This document shows positions 1 through 10,580 of a DNA stretch of 64,000 nucleotides, in pieces. A program made the translations under genes and the position numbers. The stretch's first letter is position 1; every line of letters begins with the position of its first letter. The stretch comes from Isoetes taiwanensis (taxonomy: Eukaryota > Streptophyta > Lycopodiopsida > Isoetales > Isoetaceae). Under the pieces are notes generated by a model, which saw only the letters and a list, made by a program, of their open reading frames with translations, had not been told where the DNA came from and did no database searches. Where the stretch lies: the NCBI GenBank assembly GCA_021234155.1, contig JAJEKV010000011.1, positions 8,603,132 through 8,667,131 of the forward strand, read 5' to 3'.

Positions 1-350
1 TTCTCGCTGGCGTGTATTCGTCATGAATTGTCGCGATGAATACATGCCATATGCGAATTGCCAATGTACATTTTGATCGTGGGCCGAATACACGCCAGCG
101 CGAATGTAAGACGTTTGCCAATTAAGGCCGGTGTATTCATCTTTGCCAAGCGCCTATGCGGTATTCGTCGCGAATTGTCGACGATGAGTACACGCAGCGA
201 ATTGCCAACGTACCGCCTGATCAAAATGCAGTACATTGGCAATTCGCGCGTGGCGTGTATTCATGCTGACAATTCGCGGACGAATACACGCCAGGCGCGA
301 ATTGGCAGCATGAATTCACGCCAGGCGCGAATTGGCACGGCTGCCTTTGA
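1..350. repeat. Degenerate palindromic repeat array (left block)
   Basis: The block is built from two motifs used in both orientations: GCGTGTATTCG with its complement CGAATACACGC, and GCGAATTGGCA with its complement. They alternate roughly every 40-50 bp, so the whole block can fold on itself. The same motifs return at 2426-2482. ORFs across this block are by-products of the repeats. The style is that of subterminal repeats of a DNA transposon, which is an inference because the outer end lies beyond the window. Confidence 0.7.
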
Positions 351-400
351 CATTTCCTGATTATCCTGTTTGCTTGATCTAAAAAGCGGTTAATTTTTGT

Positions 401-2380
401 ATGCCCTGGTCATATTGGCTGACATGCTTTCCTTACACGTGCAGCCCTTACGTGGAGCAACTCCGTCATGCCCGCCAGCAATGGATAGAATATGGAAGAC
501 CCCTGCAAACAAAACAGGGAGGAACGAAGTCTGAGGAGTTTAAGGCATTGGAAAAGACCTTGGCTCAGACTATCATCCAAGATAGGAAACCAAGGGAAAA
601 AAAAACAGGAAAAAATCGGGGGGGAGGAAGCGCAGACGCCCGGGGCAGCTTCCAGAGGTCCCACAGATGCCTATTAAGATCGCGTCTTCGCCAAGGACGA
701 AGTCCGGGCTAAGTGGAACGAAGTTCAGGATGCTTATGTTCGTAAACGGCCTATCGGACCCAATGGGAAGAGTGCCTCCTCAAGATACTTCAATATTTGA
801 TCTCAAGACTACCGAGATGAGGAAAGTACAGGGCCTTCAAGATGATGAAATCATTTGATTGTTAAATCAATGCATAAACAAAGAAGTTCTGTACAAGAAG
901 GCTTCTTCAGTTAAGGGCAAAATGTCCTTCATTGATTGTTGCACTCATATAAAGAACATGCGAGTTATAAAGGTAGCAGTTGGTGAAGAACTTCGGCTAT
1001 CCGGTGATGTAACATTAATCAAGTCGGCCCGCTAGACAAGTATGACGGTTCTGCCGATGACATCAAGAAATACGCCTTTTGGTCGAAGGAATTTCTGCAA
1101 AAACAGAAATCAAAGAACCAACAAAGACACCATATAAAAGCTATCAGATAAGGTGATGGCTGAGCTAAGAAGAAAGATTGCCGTCCTGAAAGATGTTGGT
1201 GGTGACTTACCTGCACTCCAATACCTGGTCTCTACTGACTATAAAGGTCTCCTACCCGATACAACAATAGGCCCTCGTAATATTTCTCTGTTTGTATTGG
1301 ATAGCAGGACTGCAAAAGGAGGGAAGGGGATGACTCAACAGGAGTAAAGCAGTTTTTTTAGTAGCTGCATAGGCTTAACAACTCAGAAGCTCTTTACTAT
1401 TGTCATCATATGCCCCCCAGGAGAGCCTCATATGCATGCTTTGGTGGCTTCATACGACTTGGAATGCCTAAAGGTCGTTAGGGAAGGCTCTCTTCTCTTT
1501 GAGACAAAGGATACTGATTTGAGGATGCAAAGATAAAAGCGCTTTGTATAATCTTCATAATGATATCCCTTGTGCCAGATGACGACTATGAGGTAGCTAA
1601 GAGCAAAGGGGCATCGGATAAAGGTGCATGGCAGTGTTTTCTTTTGGATGAACCCAACTTGAAAAATGTCTTCTACAAAGCAGATGATGAGGATGAAGCA
1701 AATGAAAGCGAGGAATTTGATGTTCCTAACCTCTACCGGAAAGACATCACTCTGGAATTGCTGACAAAAGAAAAGGGACTCTTGAATAAACATGGGTTTG
1801 CAATCAATCTGGCAAGCTATCTTGTTGAGGCATTTGCACCACTTGATACCACTTGCTGTGAATTGCATGTTGGAGGGTATATTGGTAGAGAGGCCCTGAA
1901 GACATCAAGAAGATGTTTAAGTTTCGTCAACGATGACCAGTCCAGGGATTTCCTTGAAGTGTTTTTCGAAAAGGTACTAGCCACGGCTGATTGGGGTCCC
2001 ATCAAAGATAAAACCCCGCTGGTTTTGGTACCTTACAAAGGGCGTAAGGTAATACTAGTTCACAAAAGCCTCCGAAAGTGCAACTCGAGAATGTTCAAAA
2101 GCAATGCAACCCCCGAGGAGAAGGCCAAATGCTAGAGCGGAACGTGAGACCATGGAGAAAAAATTTGGAGTCCATGCTTCATAACATTCCAACCGTAATG
2201 TCCAAATTTTGGGGTACGATCATGGGGCGATTCGATACCAGCCGTGATGATCATGCAAGCTCGGATGCAACCACCGAGGTTAGGAATCAAAACCCCGTGG
2301 TAGCTTTCATAGAAGAGAAACGGTCCCAACTTAACGGTGGCGTTTATGCTTCCGACAAGAAGCATCCGGGAGTGAAGTAG
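401..2380 (+). pseudogene. Broken gene with amino-methyltransferase-like segments
   Basis: Several plus-strand open segments read as one decayed gene: 401-712, about 690-798 (a segment containing VRAKWNEVQDAYVRKRP, ending in a stop), about 1050-1140, 1153-1347, about 1375-1520, 1560-2135 (191 codons) and, after a frameshift, 2078-2380. In the 191-codon part, the stretch around residues 80-115 (INLASYLVEAF, then GREALKTSRRCLSFVND) resembles the motif X / motif I half of N4/N6 amino-methyltransferases (LIE-F, then a G-rich loop, then A-L-GRRC-G-E-D). Upstream, IVIICPPGEP at about 1405 sits where such enzymes carry D/N-PP-Y, so the catalytic motif would be altered. Stops and frameshifts separate all parts. 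The family assignment is inferred from motif spacing; a transposon-encoded protein of unknown function is the alternative. Confidence 0.4.
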
Positions 2381-2425
2381 ACGCCACGCGGCCGCGGGAT
2401 GACGCGGCGACGATGAAAGGTAATT

Positions 2426-2482
2426 CATGCCAGGCGCGATGTAGCTTATTTATGAAGGATAAAACGCACTTGGCGTGTATTG
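2426..2482. repeat. Palindromic repeat (right block)
   Basis: It contains CATGCCAGGCGCGAT and TTGGCGTGTATTGCA, degenerate copies of the motifs that fill 1-350. It closes the methyltransferase-like pseudogene on its right side, as if both blocks were ends of one element. Confidence 0.5.
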
Positions 2483-2524
2483 CAGACCACTTTTGCATGG
2501 CTAACTTTGTTTTCCATGGTTCAG

Positions 2525-2899
2525 GGCTCCACCTGCTTGTGACAAAATCATTGTCTTCGATCTGAATGGTGTCCTGTGTAAAACGTTTCCTAAGAAGCTT
2601 ATTAACAGGGATGACTTCGAGCAAGTCCCTCTAGAATCGAATATTAAGTGGATCTATCCTCGTCCACACTTAGAAGATATGATGAATGAGGCGTTCAGAT
2701 TGTTTCAAGTTGCCATCTGATCCTCAATGGAACGCAGAAATGTTGATGAAGTACTTAGGGTGTTACCAGGCATGAATCGAGACTTTGTGACGATTTGGGA
2801 CCAAAGTAAGTGTATAAAGTTTCCACATCCAAGAGATCCGGATGGCAAACCGGTCTTCGTGAAACATCTTGGTACTATGATGGATCAGCTTGGCATACA
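2525..2899 (+). pseudogene. FCP1/NLI-type (HAD) phosphatase exon, disrupted
   Basis: The exon begins after a splice-acceptor-like CCATGGTTCAG and reads KIIVFDLNGVLC, the N-terminal catalytic strand of the FCP1 homology domain. RPHLEDMMNEAF, FVTIWDQSKC and PVFVKHLGTM follow in family order. FCP1/SCP enzymes dephosphorylate serine in the RNA polymerase II C-terminal domain using a DxDGT motif; here the second aspartate is asparagine (DLNG), so classical activity is doubtful. A TGA at about 2718-2720 stands where the family has tryptophan (VAI-W-SSMERR). The coding run stops at a GGAAG microsatellite that belongs to an antisense LINE 3' end inserted at about 2900. The motif order makes the family call firm; the copy is not functional as it stands. 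Confidence 0.75.
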
Positions 2900-3075
2900 A
2901 AAGGAAGGAAGGAAGGAAGGAAGGAAGTATATTTTTACGTCGCACCACAAAGGCAGCGTCACGAAGGACATGCGACCACAAGTACAAAGAAAACAAAAAA
3001 TACATTGCATGGGCCGAAGCCCGTGAGCACCATGGCCCGGATTAAAAAACCCCACTGGGGAAAAACCGTTGCCAT
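2900..3075 (-). mobile_element. LINE/SINE 3' end with GGAAG-repeat tail
   Basis: Read on the minus strand, this piece has GGGGTTTTTTAATCCGGG (3041-3058), then a short stem, then a GACGTAAAAA box and a (TTCC)n tail (2900-2928). The LINE A copies at 11.2 kb and 59.1 kb end in the same order, and so does the SINE-like unit at 40.4 kb. The insertion truncates the phosphatase exon to its left. The 5' extent is uncertain, perhaps to 3250 or beyond. Confidence 0.6.
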
Positions 3076-3377
3076 GATGACCACAGATCCAAAAAGCTAT
3101 GCTGCTGCAAAAAGCAACAAGCATACCTCCAACAAACAGAACTTCAACAAACGCCCCCGAACCGTAACCTCTTCACAGCTAGGTGCCGAGTACTGGTGCG
3201 GACTCATGCACGCGCTAAACCTCCATCCTCTCACTGAAACCAGGGCAAATAGATGCTGATGCAGAGATCCTGGTGCCGACCCCCTGGAGTAACTCGATCA
3301 AACCACTAGACCATAAGAGCTGCCCCAGAAACAGGTAGAATCCCAAAACCCCCATAGCAACGATCTGCAGAAAGGCG

Positions 3378-3917
3378 GTGACCGTGAGGGCACCGCTGAA
3401 GCTGAAAACCAACGCATCCAATAAGCCCAAGCGCCAGAAGCCCAGGCGCTCAGGGAAGGCGGCGCTCAGGGAAAACGCTCAGAGAAGTCGCTTGGAGGAG
3501 GTGCATCCTCCAGCCCTGCGCCAAGGCGCCAGCACCCCCAGGCATGCTCGCAGGCGGACATCCACTCAGGCACACACAGGGGCGCCATCCTTCACTGCCG
3601 CTGCCCCAACGCCATCCATCACTGCATCTGCTCGGGCAGGCGCTAGGCAGCGCCTCAGGCAGGCGCTAGGCAACGCCTCAGAAGAGGACATCATAATAGT
3701 AGATGATGATGCTCTTAAGTGCTTTTATAATCAAGGTCAGGCTCTAAATCCACCAACTTATACTCCACAAGATTACTTTACAGATGAGTTTCTAGTAATA
3801 TTCATGTCCATCATGAGTGGCTTGGCTTCTGGTAAAACAGTATCAGATGTTGTCAAAACGCATCCAGAACTAGATCGGACTAAGGAGATGGATCCCTATC
3901 TTGAGAGAAAGGACTAG
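3378..3917 (+). CDS. Hypothetical protein ORF, 179 codons
   Basis: This is an uninterrupted ATG-to-stop frame. Residues 1-105 are rich in Arg, Ala, Pro and Lys and probably disordered, encoded partly by short direct repeats (GGCGCTCAGGGAA and CAGGCGCTAGGCA units). Residues 106-179 are acidic then mixed (EDIIIVDDD, then a FLVIFMSIMSGLASGKTV segment). I recognise no family. It lies downstream on the same strand as the phosphatase exon and could be a C-terminal remnant of that transcript. Composition alone could keep such a frame open by chance. Confidence 0.3.
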   Translation: MTVRAPLKLKTNASNKPKRQKPRRSGKAALRENAQRSRLEEVHPPALRQGASTPRHARRRTSTQAHTGAPSFTAAAPTPSITASARAGARQRLRQALGNASEEDIIIVDDDALKCFYNQGQALNPPTYTPQDYFTDEFLVIFMSIMSGLASGKTVSDVVKTHPELDRTKEMDPYLERKD

Positions 3918-4189
3918 TCCCTCCATGATGTAATCTTCATATCAAGTGAATACAATGTAAAAAGTGTTCTCTGTATATTGATGTGTTGTTATCTACAAAT
4001 GCTAATCAAACACCACATTCTTCTCACTAAAACAAGAAAATGTTAAACCACCCACTACTACAATGCAAAAATTTGCAACAATGCAAAACAGCATGTCACA
4101 CAACAAAACACTATATTGAGAAAAGGGTATGCAAAAGTGGCGTGCTTTTGGAACAGACATAAATCCAATTTAAATGAATGATGGTTATA
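3918..4189. other. AT-rich stretch without gene
   Basis: I see no coding frame, repeat or RNA gene here; the sequence is A/T-rich with dispersed CACA motifs. Confidence 0.6.
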
Positions 4190-4541
4190 GCCACAATCTA
4201 TGAAAAGCTCCAACCACTGACACTCTTTGTTCTTTGAACAACTATATTAACATCACCATGCTTAACATTGGCATCAATAATAGCATTCCAAGTATAAAGA
4301 TCAGGTATAGACACATTATCTAAAGCTTGGTTTGCCTCGATCAAACTTTTACATGAAGCAAAATTCGAATGAGATGATTAGCCAGGACAGAAATCGTACC
4401 TACACCTTGGTTTGCAATGAGAAATTGGAGTTTTCGTCCAAGCTCATGGTCTCCAATTTTCAAGCACTCCCGCACCATGTCATAGGCAAGGTCTCTTGAT
4501 ATAAACTGCTGCTCCTTGCAAGATGTGTTCTTATTCTTCAT
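4190..4541 (-). pseudogene. PPR-repeat protein fragment
   Basis: The minus frame opens with ATG at 4539-4541 and reads DLAYDMVRECLKIGDHELGR, then GTISVLANHLIRI. After a frame break it continues LIEANQALDNV and SIPDLYTWNAIIDANVKHGD. The D-L-Y-T-W-N-A-I-I motif followed by H-G-D is the helix signature of plant pentatricopeptide repeats (PLS type), which bind organellar RNA in mitochondria or plastids. Only about three repeats remain, far below the usual ten or more, and the frame is broken near 4345. Its start codon lies inside the leader repeat shared with 38.0 kb, which suggests the fragment was captured or duplicated together with that leader. Confidence 0.65.
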
Positions 4542-4750
4542 CAGATTGAAGCGCCGATCCCTGCCTTGCCAGTTACCCTGTTGGCTTCAAGAAATGAAAC
4601 GTGGAGTTCTTTACCAGCTGACCGAGAGTTTACAGGAAATAGGAGGTTTGGAGCAGTCACCAGCATATCCTAGGGATATTCTAGCATATACCTAGGATAT
4701 GCCAAAAACCCACATAAACAAGGGTTTGCCCCCCTAGGGGCAACCCAAAA
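4521..4750 (-). repeat. Shared leader repeat, copy 1
   Basis: This sequence recurs at 37982-38182 in the same orientation. Shared landmarks are AGATGTGTTCTTATTC, CTGACCGAGAGTTTACAGG, GAGCAGTCACCA, an imperfect palindrome around CATATCCTAGG, and a strong hairpin GGGTTTGCCCC/GGGGCAACCC near 4724-4746. On the minus strand both copies end in an ATG followed by AATAAGAACACATCT. It therefore behaves like a 5' leader with a common start codon in front of different downstream sequence (a PPR fragment here). Confidence 0.7.
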
Positions 4751-6530
4751 CGCAAGAAACATTGGTGCAACTTCTTTCAAAATTCATACCATGTTTTTCT
4801 TCATCCCTATACTAAGTAGCTTGCTTTGACCCCAGTTGTCATGCGTAAACTAAAGGAGAAGGCATTTTCAAAACCTTATGCAAGTATGTTCTGCAATACT
4901 TACCACTCCTTTGAGGTCTAAAATGCAATGGGTTGAAGAATAGACCTTCCAGCTTTCTTAGGAACAAGCAAAAAATTTCCATTCGATCAGTGCTCCCATT
5001 CTTTGATATGAACATAAGCATCCAATCCATAATTGTGATGAAAATGGGGTATATTTCCTGCATTAGCTGCCGCTACAGAAACTTTAAGGTCTATATTTGC
5101 AAAACAGACTTACACTATTACATCCAATTACCTGTTTCATTCGCAACAGCTGTAGCCATAACCACTGAACCAGGTCTCATCACAATATATCTTCATGACC
5201 TGTAACGATCCATTTTGAACTTTGTTTCTATTTTCGAGCTAGAAGCAACTCTACTAGTCAAGAATTTAAAGTGCCTAATAGTCTGCATCATTTCTGCGTT
5301 TCCAAGTCCCTAAAACCTGTGCCCATCAAAATTTCCAGATCCGATTGAAATAAAGTATCATACAACCTCATTCGTCGTGAATCATCGCTATACTGAGCGG
5401 CTTTGTCCCAGTATTGAGCCGCTCCGCATCTTTGCTTCTAGGATTGAGCTGCTCCACAGCTTTGCCTCTAGGTACGATTAAAAATGCCATGCCCTAATAG
5501 TATGCTTTTGCCTCATTCAAAAATTCGATATTACATTTTATTAGCTTATTTGTTAAAAATGTTACCTTGCTCAAAAATTCGATATTACATTAGCTTGTTT
5601 ATTAAAAATGTTACCTTGTAAGGGATCCTACAACCACTAGAATGACTTATTTTTCACTTTTTTCCCTTGCACCCCTACGTGTCACTCTTAGGCAAAGTAT
5701 ATCTCTAAAATAATTATACATGTCTAGATATAATTAACAAAATAACACCATAGGCAGGAGGGCCGAATCTTGATTTTGGCATTTGGGCTTCTTATAGAAG
5801 CCATCAGCTCATGGATTAGAGCAGTATTTAAGGATGGGAGATTTCCAAGCACAGACACTCGATCTTCCTAGAAGCATTCTTAACTTGATCAAAGGCATCA
5901 ATCTTGAGTCAGGGACTCTGTAACACCGTGGGAAAATTAGGGATTCCGAGGGTATTGGCAATAGGTGTGACTTAATGTGGCTTATTGCTCTGGTACAGAG
6001 AAGATCTATTTCAAATGCCTTTTGATAACCTCCATGACTCTGTTATTATTAATAACCTAAAAGGATTCCTAAAGGTCCTACATATTCAAGGATCTCAAAA
6101 AGAAAAAAAAGTCCACACTTCAGATGTCTTTCGCACTAGGTATTTTTCACTTTGAGAGTCTCTAGCATTGTTCCAAATGCACAATTTGAGTTGACAACAA
6201 TGGGTCCATCCCACAACTAGCATTATGCACAATTTGAGTTGATAACAATGGGTTAGCTGGAACTTAGAAAGTATAACAACATGAATTTAGATTGTATAAT
6301 GTTGCGCTTAATTTCCTAGCCTATGAGATGATTGCTAAGCAAACATTGAATTATCAAATGTTAAACATTAATAGTAGGTTCAACCCTACAAGTTTCATTG
6401 GTAAGGGAAATGTTGGCGGCGACCATATGAGATGATTGCTAAGCAAACAATGAATTATCAAATGTTAGATGCTACTATAGTAGGTTCAACCCCACAAGTT
6501 TTATTGGTAAGAGAAATGTTCAATGGTGGC
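4751..6530. other. AT-rich intergenic DNA with small tandem duplications
   Basis: I support no gene. Two local duplications are visible: 5512-5569 repeated at 5570-5618 (around AAAATTCGATATTACATT), and a 104-bp unit at 6322-6425 repeated at 6426-6530 (around TGAGATGATTGCTAAGCAAA). The two units differ by substitutions, so neither duplication is recent. The antisense of 5140-5205 has an exon-like look (ATAVANETG followed by a GT donor) but is too short to call. Confidence 0.6.
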
Positions 6531-6599
6531 CTTGGTCGCCGCGATAAATTTTTTGTATTATTAAAATAAGTAAAGAATAGCAACAACTACAATAGATAT

Positions 6600-6790
6600 G
6601 ATGCATGACGATTGTTCTGATGAATATAGGAAGACTTAATCGTCAACTTATAAATCAACTTTTAGCCAGATATTTAGTCAAACATTTGGTCAGATAAGAA
6701 GTCAGGTTATTAGACAGAATTTTAGTCAACAAAATCGTCAGAATTGATTCGTCCGACTACTCGTCACCTTATTAGTTAGACTAGTAATAG
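6600..6790. repeat. TTAGTCA/CGTCAGA subterminal-type repeats
   Basis: There are many degenerate copies of TTAGTCAGA, TCGTCA and related words on the plus strand. The same vocabulary fills 9680-9895, which ends in a CACTA-type terminus, so this may be the opposite subterminal zone of the same old element. I cannot find the left CACTA end itself. Confidence 0.35.
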
Positions 6791-6799
6791 TGCCCAGCG

Positions 6800-8880
6800 T
6801 TGCTGGGCATAAGGTTGGCCTGTAAATGTTTTGGCCGCAATTAGAAAACGCTTGCAGCAATAATCCAACTTTTGTTACTTTTTTCTATAATAAAAACTTT
6901 CGAAATCTTGAACAAATGTTTTATAAGAAATGTAGCTCTATGCTAGATAGTGTTGGATCCGTATATTTTTTAGCTTTAAGTGGTGCTTGTTCATAGCAAG
7001 TCTAAGTGAGGAAAGTGTTAACCTGAGTTTGTTTTGAGGTAAGACTATAGTCAAAGTCTATAACTGTTTGCGAGGCTGGACATAAGATGGCACATTGTAA
7101 ATGACGGAAATTGGCAAAATTCTCAAAAACAACTGAAACAAACATGCATACTTTGCTTGAGTCTCTCTCTTTCTCTCTTGTTGTGACTTAGTATCCTCCC
7201 TCCCTCCCTCCCTCCCTCCTCCCCTCCCTAATACTACCTATTGAGTACCAAGCCCAACATTTTTTGTGTTTATAGGGATGGGCTATATGATTTTTTGTGT
7301 TTATAGGGTTTGTGCACAATTAGAACCTATAAGTTTGAGTTGCTTGCATGCAAGCTAGTTTCTCCCCAGCATTTTAGGGTTTCATTCATCATGACAAACA
7401 CATTACTTTCATTTATCAAGTACATTTATGTTTATTAAACTTGGAGGAGCTTAAATATATGCATTGAATAATGCCTACATATGACATATTCATGAAGCTG
7501 GCATATTCATAAAGCTTATTGTACATTGGATTGGCATGCTTTTGTTTTAAATGCATCTTGTGTCTATCCATGCAACATATGTAGAACAATATATGCAACA
7601 TATGTTTTAGGCACATGTTTGTGGTCTTTTGTTGATGCATTTTTTTGTAAAAAATGTTCTCTAGGTTTTTAGAATAATGAAACAGATAACATTTGATCTT
7701 GCCCCTTAAAATTGCATTGCGGTATTGAATAATTCTTAGCCAATGGCAATATTTCTATGCTCCACCCCAACTGCAATAGCAAATGCTTCAATCTACCAGG
7801 AATGAACAAATGCATGTGAGGATTCCATTTATTCGGGACAAAGAACTAAAGAAAGAAATATGCATGGCCACAAACAATTAAGAAGGATGAGAGTCATTGT
7901 AGCACAAATGCCCAATATGAATCATGTGCTTAACTTATGATAGAAGAAGGAACTTGGCTGAAATCATGGGCTTAACTTATAATAGAAGAAGAAACTTGGC
8001 TGAAATCAGTTCGGCATGCTATCTTAACAATAAAAAATGCATGCACAGTAGCCTTGGCAGCAAATATGTCAAAATAGCATAGCCGAAAAAGCTGGATTGG
8101 ATGTGAATGCCAATGATCTTGTTGTGTCCTTGTTGTGTCATGTATGCTCTATATGATTATCTGGGAGCTTGCACCTTGTTGTGTCCTGTATGCTATATAT
8201 GATTCTCTGGAAGCTGGTAGAGGCACTATGAAGGTACAAAAGGAATACCAACAGTCATATTTTCACAAAGTTAACATGCAATTAAGCAATCACCAATGTC
8301 GAGGAGTAATAGAAAATACATCATGTTTCTTGATACTGGTATAATAAGCAAGAAGTACAACATTAGTTTAGAGCAGAGCAGACCCACGAATTGCTTCAAT
8401 AAAAGATTAAAGCTGTCTGGTCACATATCAAATCTCATAGCTAAAAAATGTTAGCAAACATATTACTTAAAGAACAATCGTGTCTGCAAGTTAAATTCCA
8501 AGCTTGTCTGAAGGGAGACGTTCTAAAATTGTCCAAATTGATAAAGCAACATTGCATATAAAACACAGAATGAGTGGCCCTAAGATCACTTTTGCAACCA
8601 GGAGTATTAATTAAAACTTGCCAAAGGCAGCTTGAGAAATTTTCAGCTTGCTGATTGGTAAGAATTAAAGCTTGGGTCAAACTAAATATCAAGGAGGATA
8701 GTTTTTATAGTATACGCACAAATTGCTATCACATGCATGCGTTTTAGCAAAAAAGATCAATTTTCCGTTGATGGGATCATCCATGCCACATCAGGCTGAT
8801 TTCTTTGTAACCTGTGCAAGAATATATTATATCAAGACTACAAATACAAAGACCTCATGCTTGCGCCATCTTAATTTCTA
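6800..8880. other. AT-rich intergenic DNA
   Basis: I see no gene. Landmarks are a CCTC/CTCC microsatellite at about 7192-7225, a two-copy repeat of about 45 bp at 7926-8008 (around CTTAACTTAT-ATAGAAGAAG), and a two-copy repeat at about 8118-8215 (around TTGTTGTGTC-TGTATGCT-TATATGATT). Short ORFs here have no recognisable content. Confidence 0.6.
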
Positions 8881-8885
8881 AAACC

Positions 8886-9687
8886 TCAATAGAATCTAGA
8901 AATAATAACAATAACAGCGGAATGTAATGCAAAAGGATGCAGGAGCGCCATACTGACCTCTTCTTGCCTTGGAACCATAGCTGTCAAGTCTAGAGAAGCT
9001 ATTGAAGCTTCGCATTCCGATGTGCAGATCCACTTTCCAGCTCCTTCCGCTACTTCTAATCGAAGCCCAAATCTAGTTATTAGCAGGTCGATCAGCTTTG
9101 CGAATAGATCATCTTCATCGATCTTCATCAATCTGGAAAATGCAATTGAAACCAGATGGAATGAAAATATATTGTTTGAGCCTGTGCACGCCCACGCTAT
9201 TGCCCTATTCAACTATTCTTTAGCAAGCATTTTGGTAACATCAAATCCTTGTAGGCCTTCTGCTGCCCCAAATACCCTGTAACGGTCATGGCTGCCTTAA
9301 AGAACGTTTATGCAATTGAACAAAGAAGAAAAACCTGCAAAACAGAAGTTAAACTCATGCTTAATGAACATTAAACCCTAGGGCTAACTCTCATCTTACA
9401 GTTGCGAGAATCATCCGCTAGAAAGCCATTCAGGCATTCAGATATGAAACATCAAGAGTGTGCCATCCCAAGCTCCATTCGAACCCTGTGGAGTCGAACT
9501 TGATGAAGCGGATAATATTTAAAAGCATATCGTGATACCGAGCTTTGGCATGCTCCACCATAGCTGAAGAATCCCTGAATCGTGTTACAGCAAGAAGAAA
9601 AGGGCTATCTTGACCGTCCAAATTTTCAATCGAATCTTGGCCATCGGATCTAGGGCGTGGTCCATTACTTGCAAGATTATTGGACAA
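8886..9687 (-). pseudogene. Unidentified exon-like segments
   Basis: Two minus-strand open segments (8886-9212 and 9430-9687) have coding-like composition. Between them, after an acceptor-like TTACAG at about 9285, the frame VFGAAEGLQGFDVTKMLAKE reads to a stop and then joins the first segment. I do not recognise the protein. The segment with HAKARYHDML is faintly reminiscent of a GTPase elongation-factor linker, too weak to name. Old gene fragments caught in a transposon are plausible because 9680-9895 is a CACTA-type end. Confidence 0.25.
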
Positions 9688-9895
9688 CTAGTTAGTCAAG
9701 CTAAGCATTAGTCTAAACGTCGAGTAATTCGTCAAATGCATATTCATCATTTTATTAGTCAGATTCTTCGTCAGATTTAAACATCAATTCATTAATCAGA
9801 TCAAGCATCATGTTAATAGTCAAATATGCATTTGACAAACTGTTTTGGACCCGTTGACGATTTTTTTGACGTTTAGTAGTCATTCTCTTGTAGTG
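9680..9895 (+). mobile_element. CACTA-type transposon right terminus
   Basis: The segment ends in CATTCTCTTGTAGTG; its complement CACTACAAGAGAATG is the classic CACTA/En-Spm terminal form. Subterminal words (TTAGTCAGA, TTCGTCA, TTTGACG) are dense upstream, as in this superfamily. The same terminus recurs at 42117-42131. No transposase is recognisable here. Confidence 0.6.
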
Positions 9896-10189
9896 ACGGA
9901 GGATCACTGCCCGATGCCTCGCTAAAGTGGAGGAGGAGCACATGGTTAACTCATGCAAATAAGCGAACAAGAGGTCGACAGGGCGGCGAAAAAGAACGCA
10001 GCGAGGAGCTTACCCAGCGTAATCGGAGGACCAATAGCGGCAAACCCAAAGAAAATCCGGGCGGGATACCCAAAGCGTGCGCATGCAGGCAGACCCCTAC
10101 AGCTAAGTGACTAAGGAAGTCCACGCCCATAAGCTGGGGAAGTGCATACAAGGAGAAGCTCAAAATTGTTGGGAGTATTGGGAAGGCAA

Positions 10190-10580
10190 CAAGCTCGCAC
10201 GGCGAAGACCGAAGTAGATGCCGCCTGCCTCGCCGGAACGAGGGGGCAAGACCTTGCCCAAGAAGCCGAGACTCCGTGAGACCGCCAAAGAAGTTGAGAT
10301 CGGTATAGGCGCGACTGCGGGCCTTAAAGGAAATTCTGGGAGAAGACCACAGAGCTGCGCGACGGAAGCTTTCTCAAAGATCCGATCCGAAATAGCCCAA
10401 CAATTCAAAACTGACTTGCAGTTCTAGACTTTTGCCATACTCGCATTGCGAGAGGCTGCCGAAGCTTACTTGATAGCCCTTTTTGGGGGTGCCAATCTTT
10501 GTGCCCTCCATGCCAAAAGGGTCACTATCATGACGAGGGATTTGGCTCTTGCTCGAAGGATTCGAGGACACAATAACTAA
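10190..10580 (+). pseudogene. Histone H3-like pseudogene
   Basis: Reading from ATG 10218, the frame is open to 10427 (TAG) and then to TAA at 10578-10580. It shows IRSEIAQQFKTDLQF, then after the stop [34 protein letters not shown] and ALARRIRG. These match H3 helix 1, loop 1, helix 2, loop 2 and helix 3 in order. The TAG replaces the conserved glutamine of DLRFQSS, a single CAG-to-TAG change. The N-terminal tail is divergent: GGKTLPKKP and IGATAGLKG recall GGKAPRK and PATGGVKK, and the canonical ALREIRKYQKSTELL segment is mostly missing. In another frame just upstream (10193-10216) ARTAKTEV recalls the ARTKQTAR start, implying a frameshift. No intron is visible, so a retroposed copy is likely. 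It could not make a full histone. Confidence 0.85.

Noticed and set aside
2810-3259. 149-codon plus-strand ORF after the phosphatase exon
   Set aside because: It runs through a GGAAG microsatellite and an antisense LINE 3' UTR.
5140-5205. Minus-strand ATAVANETG followed by GTAATT, like a CDC48-type AAA ATPase exon
   Set aside because: Only seven residues match exactly, the Walker A GSGKT reads GSVVM, and no neighbouring exon of the family is visible.
7192-7225. CCTC-rich tract as a possible regulatory polypyrimidine element
   Set aside because: It is a simple microsatellite with no gene nearby.
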